A stretch of DNA of 64,000 nucleotides, from NCBI RefSeq assembly GCF_024539815.1, contig NZ_JAHHIU010000087.1, forward strand, positions 1 through 64,000. The letters are read 5' to 3'. The notes below the pieces were generated by a model. The model had not been told where the DNA came from and did not search any database. It saw nothing but the letters and a program-made list of their open reading frames with translations. A program made the position numbers and the translations under genes. Below are positions 59,251-64,000 of the stretch, one piece after another; positions within the stretch are counted from its first letter, which is position 1, and every line of letters starts with the position of its first letter. The DNA comes from Streptomyces hayashii (GTDB lineage Bacteria; Actinomycetota; Actinomycetes; Streptomycetales; Streptomycetaceae).

Positions 59251-60789
59251 ATGAACCGCAAACCACTGATCGCGCTGCTCGCCGTCTCGGCGCTGGCGCT
59301 CGGCACGACAGCGTGCGGCGCCGGCAGCCAGGGGGGCACCGGATCGGCGCGCGCCGGCGCGAACGAGCTGCGCATCGGCCTCTCGTTCGGTCCGTCCACG
59401 CTCGACCCGGCCAAGGACGGCGGCGGCGCACCGAACGTGATGCGTTCCATGACCAACGAATCCCTGTTCCACATGAACGCCGACTACACAGCCGACCCGG
59501 CTCTGGTGAGCGACTACAAGTACGTCGGAAAGGGAAACAGAGTCTTCGAGTTCACCCTGAAGAAGGGGATCCGCTTCACCGACGGAAGTCCGCTGAACGC
59601 GGCGGCGGTCAAGACCTGGCTGGACTACTTCGCGAAGCAGCCCGGACCGTACACCTCCACGCTCTCGATCGCCTCCGTCGAGACCCAGGGCGAGTACACG
59701 GTCCGGCTCAACCTCGCCTCGCCGTCCGCGATCGTGCCCCTCCTGCTGTCCCAGTACGGAAACCGGGGCGCCCTTTCGAGCCCCAAGTCCGTCGCAGACC
59801 CGGCCAGCCTGGCGAAGGGCACGTACGGCGTCGGCCCCTACGTCCTGGACCCCGCCGAGTCCGTGACGAACGACCACTACACCCTCGTACCGAGCAAGTA
59901 CTACTACAACCCGTCGGCCGTCCGTTTCAAGAAGGTGACCGTTCGGATCATCTCCAACCCTTCCTCGATGCTGCGTGCGTTCCAGGCCGGGCAGATCGAC
60001 TTCGGCAACCTGGACTCCTCCACCGCGCCCGCGGCGGAGAAGGCGGGCGTGAAGGTGATGCACTGGCGCAGCGGCACCGTGACGGTGACGCTCTCCGACC
60101 GCAACGGGACCGCCACCGAGCCGCTCGCCGACGTCCGGGTGCGGCAGGCGCTGAACTACGCCGTCGACCGTGAGTCGATCACCAAGGCGATGGTCGGTGA
60201 GTACGGTCGGGCCACCTCCCAGACCCAGACCGAGTACACCGACCCGGCGCTGGAGAATCGTTACCCCTACGACCCGGCGAAGGCGAAGGCGCTGCTCGCC
60301 CAGGCCGGTTACCCGCACGGCTTCAGCATGGACGTGGTGGACCCGGGATCCATCATCGGCAACTGGGGCGACCCGACGATGCAGACGGTCGCGAAGGACT
60401 GGGAGAAGATCGGAGTCCACGTCAAGGTCACCCCGGCGACCACCGACTTCGTCCAGCAGGCGCTCTCGAAGAAGTTCGCCGCGATGGAGTGGTCACCTGA
60501 CATCTCCCCGACGTCGATCGCCTACTCGCTCCTTTACGCCCCCAAGGCCTCGCTGAACCCCTTCGGTGCTACGAACGCCAAGATCGACGCGCTCTACCAG
60601 CAGGGTCAGACGGAGCAGGGCGCCCAGGCAGCCAAGACGTTCAGGGAGCTCAACAGCGCGGTCACCGAGCAGGCGCTCAATGTGCCGGTTTACGAGTACC
60701 ACATCCCGTGGGGCATGAACGAGCACATCACCGGAGTCCAGAAGGGCTCCTGGATGGTCTTCGGCGCCGACCTCGGATGGAAGAGCTGA
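59251..60789 (+). CDS. ABC transporter solute-binding lipoprotein (peptide/nickel family, SBP_bac_5)
   Basis: A 512-residue lipoprotein that delivers substrate to the downstream permeases. Signal peptide with lipobox GTTAC (Cys22). The mature protein matches family 5 binding proteins: ELRIGLSFGPSTLDPAKDGG, LKKGIRFTDGSPLNAAAVK (the FHDGxPxTAxDV signature region), LADVRVRQALNYAVDRESI, and a C-terminal YEYHIPWGMNEHI. Such proteins bind oligopeptides, dipeptides, nickel or sugars. AGGAGA lies about 8 bp before ATG 59251; the next gene begins 2 bp after its stop. Likely controlled by the divergent LacI regulator, which makes a sugar-derived substrate conceivable. Confidence 0.93.
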   Translation: MNRKPLIALLAVSALALGTTACGAGSQGGTGSARAGANELRIGLSFGPSTLDPAKDGGGAPNVMRSMTNESLFHMNADYTADPALVSDYKYVGKGNRVFEFTLKKGIRFTDGSPLNAAAVKTWLDYFAKQPGPYTSTLSIASVETQGEYTVRLNLASPSAIVPLLLSQYGNRGALSSPKSVADPASLAKGTYGVGPYVLDPAESVTNDHYTLVPSKYYYNPSAVRFKKVTVRIISNPSSMLRAFQAGQIDFGNLDSSTAPAAEKAGVKVMHWRSGTVTVTLSDRNGTATEPLADVRVRQALNYAVDRESITKAMVGEYGRATSQTQTEYTDPALENRYPYDPAKAKALLAQAGYPHGFSMDVVDPGSIIGNWGDPTMQTVAKDWEKIGVHVKVTPATTDFVQQALSKKFAAMEWSPDISPTSIAYSLLYAPKASLNPFGATNAKIDALYQQGQTEQGAQAAKTFRELNSAVTEQALNVPVYEYHIPWGMNEHITGVQKGSWMVFGADLGWKS

Positions 60790-60791
60790 CG

Positions 60792-61826
60792 ATGGCCGAC
60801 ACGTCGGTTGACGCGATGGGAGCGTCGCTCGCGCGCTTCCCTCGCGGGCGCACCCTCCGCAGGCGCGGCACCGGAAGCGGCGGGCTGACCTCGCTGCTGG
60901 CCCGCCGCATGGTGACGGCGGTCCCCTTGCTGCTGGTCGTGTCGAGCTTCAACTTCCTGCTGCTGTCGCTCACCCCGGGAGACGCCGCACGGCAGATGCT
61001 CGGAAGCAGCGGCACACAGGAACAGTACGAAGCGCTGCGACGGCAACTCGGGCTCGACCTCCCGGTCTACGAGCAGTACGGGCGCTGGCTGAGCCATGTG
61101 GTCTCGGGTGACTTCGGCAACTCGATCACCAACGGCACCCCGGTTCTGGAATCGATCACGAGCCGAGTGCCCGTCACCATGTCACTCGTCGTCGGCTCAC
61201 TGTTGGTGAGTGTCGTGGTCGGCGTCGGCCTCGGCGTGTTCAGTGCCGTTCGTGGTGGAGTGATCGGCAGGGCGGTCGACGCGGTCGCCCTGCTCAGCTG
61301 GGCACTGCCGGTCTTCTGGGTCGGCTCCGTGCTGGTCGTCGTTTTCGCCATCAAGCTGCAGTGGTTCCCCGCGCTGGGCTACGTGCCGTTCACCGAGTCG
61401 CCCCAGGACTGGGCCCGGTCGCTGGTGCTGCCGGTGGCCGCACTCTCCCTCGGCTCCGTTGCCGCGGTCCTGAAGCAGACCCGGGAAGCCATGCTCGACG
61501 TGCTGGGAAGTGAGTACATCAGGATGGCCGCCGCCAACGGGGTCTCCCGAACCTCACTGATCTATCGGCACGCTCTCAAGAACGCCGCCGTCCCGGTCGT
61601 CACCGTCCTGGGTCTCCAGACCGTCGGCCTGCTGGGCGGCGCGGTTCTCATCGAGAGCGTCTTCTCCGTGCCAGGTCTCGGTTCGCTCGTGGTCGGTTCG
61701 GCCCTGGCCCACGACATCCCGACGGTCCAGGCGGTCGCGGTGTTCTTCACCGTGGTGGTCATCATCGTCAACCTGTTGGTCGATCTCGCCTATGGGCTGC
61801 TCAACCCGAGAGTGAGCGCAACATGA
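60792..61826 (+). CDS. ABC transporter permease (DppB/OppB-like)
   Basis: A 344-residue inner-membrane permease. After a 35-residue cytoplasmic N-terminus, RRMVTAVPLLLVVSSFNFLL is the first TM helix. The following LTPGDAARQMLGSSGTQEQY, LRRQLGLDLPVYEQYGRWL and GDFGNSI are the conserved extracytoplasmic segments of DppB-type permeases. The EAA loop reads EYIRMAAANGVSRTSLIYRH. Six TM helices in all. ATG 60792 is 2 bp after the binding-protein stop, and its own stop overlaps the next gene by 4 bp, indicating a tightly coupled operon. Confidence 0.93.
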   Translation: MADTSVDAMGASLARFPRGRTLRRRGTGSGGLTSLLARRMVTAVPLLLVVSSFNFLLLSLTPGDAARQMLGSSGTQEQYEALRRQLGLDLPVYEQYGRWLSHVVSGDFGNSITNGTPVLESITSRVPVTMSLVVGSLLVSVVVGVGLGVFSAVRGGVIGRAVDAVALLSWALPVFWVGSVLVVVFAIKLQWFPALGYVPFTESPQDWARSLVLPVAALSLGSVAAVLKQTREAMLDVLGSEYIRMAAANGVSRTSLIYRHALKNAAVPVVTVLGLQTVGLLGGAVLIESVFSVPGLGSLVVGSALAHDIPTVQAVAVFFTVVVIIVNLLVDLAYGLLNPRVSAT

Positions 61827-63757
61827 CCGTGACCGTGTCCGATGCCGAAGTGCCGGCATCACCCGCCGCGGCCCCCGGCTTCGTTCGCCGCCTGATGCGA
61901 CGGCCGTTGGCCGTCGTGTGCCTGGCGTATCTGGCGATCCTCGTGGTGATCGCCGTCGCCGCCCCGATGCTGATGCCGCATGTCGGCACCGACAGGGCCG
62001 GCGATCTCGGAATCGCCCTGCACGGCCCGAGCGCCGCTCATCCCCTCGGCGTCGACAGCCTGGGACGCGACGTCCTCCAGCGTCTGCTGGTGGGCACCCG
62101 CGTCACATTGGTCGGCGTCGTCCAGGCGATGGCGGTCGTCCTGGCGCTGGGCGTGCCCATCGGGCTCGTGGCCGGCTACGTCGGAGGCAAGGCCGACCGG
62201 ACGATCATCTGGCTGGCGGATCTCGTGTTGTCGTTGCCGGCGATCATCCTGGTCATCGTCGTGCTGTCGGTCTTCCCACAGAGCGTGGCAGCCGCGATGG
62301 TGACGCTCGGTGTCCTGGCCGCGCCGGGTCTCGTACGCGTCGTACGGGCCGCGACACTGCCGGTGCGCGAACAGCTCTACGTCGCCGCCGCCCGGGTGTC
62401 CGGCATGTCGCGGACCTACATCATCACTCGTCACGTACTTCCGCGGATCATGGGACCCATCGTCGTGCAGGCGTCCCTGCTGGCGGCGACCGCCTTGCTG
62501 GTGCAGACCGGGCTGGCTTTCCTCGCCCTCATAGCCGCCCCGCCCGAACCGAGTTGGGGAGGAATGGTCGCGGACGGGGTCGGCGCCCTCTTCCAGCAGC
62601 CCTGGCTGATCTGGCCGCCCGGCCTGGCGATCGCGCTGACCGTGCTGGCGTTCGGACTTCTGGGCGACGCGGTCAGAGACGCAGGCACAGAGGGCTGGTC
62701 TGCGAAGTCCGCACTCCCGCTGCGCGACAAGCGCAGAAGCGCGTCCACGCGAGATGCCGTTGTCGTTCCCGCAAGCACGAACGGGAGCCTGCTCTCGGTC
62801 TGCGACCTCACGGTGTCCTTCGCCACGCCCACCGGCCCCGTGCGTGCGATCGACGGTGTGACGTTCGACATCGCCCGTGGGGAGACCGTCGGAGTCGTCG
62901 GAGAGTCCGGCTGCGGCAAGACCACGACAGCCCTCGCCATCATCGCGCTGCTCGGCGGCGGCGGACGGATCGACTCCGGACACATCCTCTTCGACGGCAG
63001 GGACCTTACGGCCATGTCGGAGTCCGAACTCCAGGCCGTCCGCGGGACGGAGATCGGTTACGTCTCCCAGGAACCCATGGTCGCGCTCGATCCCGCCTTC
63101 CGGATCGGCTGGCAACTCGCCGAAGCCGTCCGGATCAACACCGGAATGAGCCGTGCCAAGGCCAAACGACGCGCCATCGAGCTGTTGGAGCAGGTGCAGC
63201 TCCCCGAGCCCCGTCTCGTGGCCCGCCGCTACCCGCACGAACTGTCGGGCGGCATGGCCCAGCGCGTCGTCGTCGCGCGTGCCCTCGCCGGGGAACCGAA
63301 GCTCCTGATCGCCGACGAGCCGACCACCGCCCTCGACGTCACCATCCAGGTGGAGATTCTCGATCTGCTGCGCACGCTTCAGCGCGAGCGGGGCATGGCG
63401 ATCATGCTGGTCACCCACGACCTCGGCGTGGTCGCCGACATGTGCGACCGGGTCGTGGTGATGTACGCCGGCCAGGTCGCCGAACGCGCAGGTGTGCAAG
63501 AGCTGTTCGGCGACCCGCACCACCCCTACACCCGGGCACTGCTCGCCTCGAATCCGCACAGCCGGCACGGCTCGGCGGTGCTGCCCACCATCCCGGGGGC
63601 CGTCCCCATGCCGGGCTCGTGGCCGCAGGGCTGCCACTTCCGGTCGAGATGCGCGCGCGCCACCGATCAGTGCGGCAGCGGCGGGATTCCCCTCCTCGAC
63701 ATCGGCGCCTCCCACGAGGCCCGCTGCCTCTACGCCCACCAGATCGAAGGTGCATGA
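61823..63757 (+). CDS. Fused DppC-like permease and DppD-like ATPase
   Basis: A 644-residue fusion of the second permease and first ATPase of a peptide-type importer. Residues 1-~290 are the permease (TM from [39 protein letters not shown] loop [19 protein letters not shown]). After a charged linker (~292-322) comes the ATPase: Walker [10 protein letters not shown] (360-368), Q-loop [11 protein letters not shown], signature LSGGMAQR (474-481), Walker [13 protein letters not shown] (494-505), H-loop THD, then the C-terminal oligopeptide domain with the Cys cluster [15 protein letters not shown]. In most operons these are two genes. Translation is coupled by ATGA overlap with the upstream permease gene. 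Confidence 0.92.
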   Translation: MTVTVSDAEVPASPAAAPGFVRRLMRRPLAVVCLAYLAILVVIAVAAPMLMPHVGTDRAGDLGIALHGPSAAHPLGVDSLGRDVLQRLLVGTRVTLVGVVQAMAVVLALGVPIGLVAGYVGGKADRTIIWLADLVLSLPAIILVIVVLSVFPQSVAAAMVTLGVLAAPGLVRVVRAATLPVREQLYVAAARVSGMSRTYIITRHVLPRIMGPIVVQASLLAATALLVQTGLAFLALIAAPPEPSWGGMVADGVGALFQQPWLIWPPGLAIALTVLAFGLLGDAVRDAGTEGWSAKSALPLRDKRRSASTRDAVVVPASTNGSLLSVCDLTVSFATPTGPVRAIDGVTFDIARGETVGVVGESGCGKTTTALAIIALLGGGGRIDSGHILFDGRDLTAMSESELQAVRGTEIGYVSQEPMVALDPAFRIGWQLAEAVRINTGMSRAKAKRRAIELLEQVQLPEPRLVARRYPHELSGGMAQRVVVARALAGEPKLLIADEPTTALDVTIQVEILDLLRTLQRERGMAIMLVTHDLGVVADMCDRVVVMYAGQVAERAGVQELFGDPHHPYTRALLASNPHSRHGSAVLPTIPGAVPMPGSWPQGCHFRSRCARATDQCGSGGIPLLDIGASHEARCLYAHQIEGA

Positions 63758-63758
63758 C

Positions 63759-64000
63759 GTGAACGACGAGACGAATCTCCTCGAAGTCCGCGATCTGTCG
63801 GTCCACTTCCGCCGCGGCCACGGTTCGCCCGTCCTGCGCGCCGTCGACCACGTGAGCTTCTCCGTGGCCGAGCGGGAGACGCTGGGCGTCGTGGGCGAAT
63901 CAGGCTCCGGCAAGACCACCATCGGCCGGGCCGTGCTGGGTCTGGCGTCACCGACCGAAGGCCGGATCGAGTTCGCGGGCGAGGACATCACCCGAGCCGG
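63759..64000 (+). CDS. ABC transporter ATP-binding protein (DppF/OppF-like), 3' truncated by window
   Basis: The GTG at 63759 begins 1 bp after the previous stop and opens a frame that runs off the right edge: [20 protein letters not shown], then a Walker [10 protein letters not shown] and [20 protein letters not shown]. An ATG at 63754 stops after two codons, so GTG is the start. By position and sequence it is the second ATPase of the transporter. Only about 80 residues are visible. Confidence 0.9.
   Translation, partial: MNDETNLLEVRDLSVHFRRGHGSPVLRAVDHVSFSVAERETLGVVGESGSGKTTIGRAVLGLASPTEGRIEFAGEDITRA

Overview
The window is from a high-GC actinomycete, almost certainly a Streptomyces. GC is about 70% with strong GC3 bias. 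The gene families are typical of soil streptomycetes: an AfsR/SARP-type NB-ARC ATPase, SpoIIE phosphatases with PAS/GAF sensors, secreted enzymes carrying CBM13 (ricin-B-like) modules, a LuxR regulator with a GAF domain, and a cold-shock protein with a long leader. One gene carries paired TTA codons, the signature of bldA control. I found no tRNA, rRNA, CRISPR array, insertion sequence or phage gene. Starts were chosen from Shine-Dalgarno sequence and family length. All functional calls come from motifs read by eye.

Layout. 1-5.6 kb: a truncated NB-ARC regulator, an AraC regulator, a two-gene alpha/beta hydrolase operon, and a convergent TIGR01777-type epimerase with a TetR-type palindrome at its promoter. 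6-8.8 kb: a secreted amidohydrolase-like enzyme with a discoidin domain, followed by a TetR regulator. 8.8-13.5 kb: two divergent SpoIIE phosphatases, one fused to an anti-sigma kinase domain and lacking a conserved metal-motif Asp. 14-16.3 kb: an amidohydrolase and a fold-III PLP decarboxylase with an unusual active-site residue. 17-18.8 kb: a polytopic membrane protein.

The centre (19.6-36.6 kb) is a plant polysaccharide locus of nine consecutive genes on one strand. All nine proteins have export signals. Each couples a different catalytic module to a CBM13 or ricin-like lectin domain: GH54 arabinofuranosidase (twice, with opposite domain order), a beta-helix enzyme, an SGNH esterase, a GH27 alpha-galactosidase, a clan GH-A glycosidase, a GH59 galactosidase, a GH29 fucosidase or galactosidase, and a feruloyl esterase. 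A degenerate CBM13 relic lies between the third and fourth genes. The locus has no transporter or regulator. The enzyme set suits a highly substituted, feruloylated hemicellulose or pectin (glucuronoarabinoxylan or arabinogalactan/arabinan). The last gene, the feruloyl esterase, has two consecutive TTA codons.

36.8-46.9 kb holds housekeeping and stress genes: a cold-shock protein, an SCO5918-like protein, RNase J, an ABC exporter, a beta-propeller-like lipoprotein, a PaaX regulator and two universal stress proteins. 47-56 kb is an acyl/peptidyl metabolism region that is partly decayed: a solitary C-A-T NRPS-like protein, a frameshifted pseudogene, a PaaI thioesterase/HxlR pair, a broken acyl-CoA dehydrogenase, an acyl-CoA ligase and a GAF-LuxR regulator. 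56.4 kb: an NmrA-like gene of clearly lower GC behind two tandem palindromes, probably horizontally acquired. 57.8-64 kb: a LacI regulator with a perfect 16-bp palindrome, and a peptide/nickel-type ABC transporter in which the second permease is fused to the first ATPase; the final ATPase runs off the right edge.
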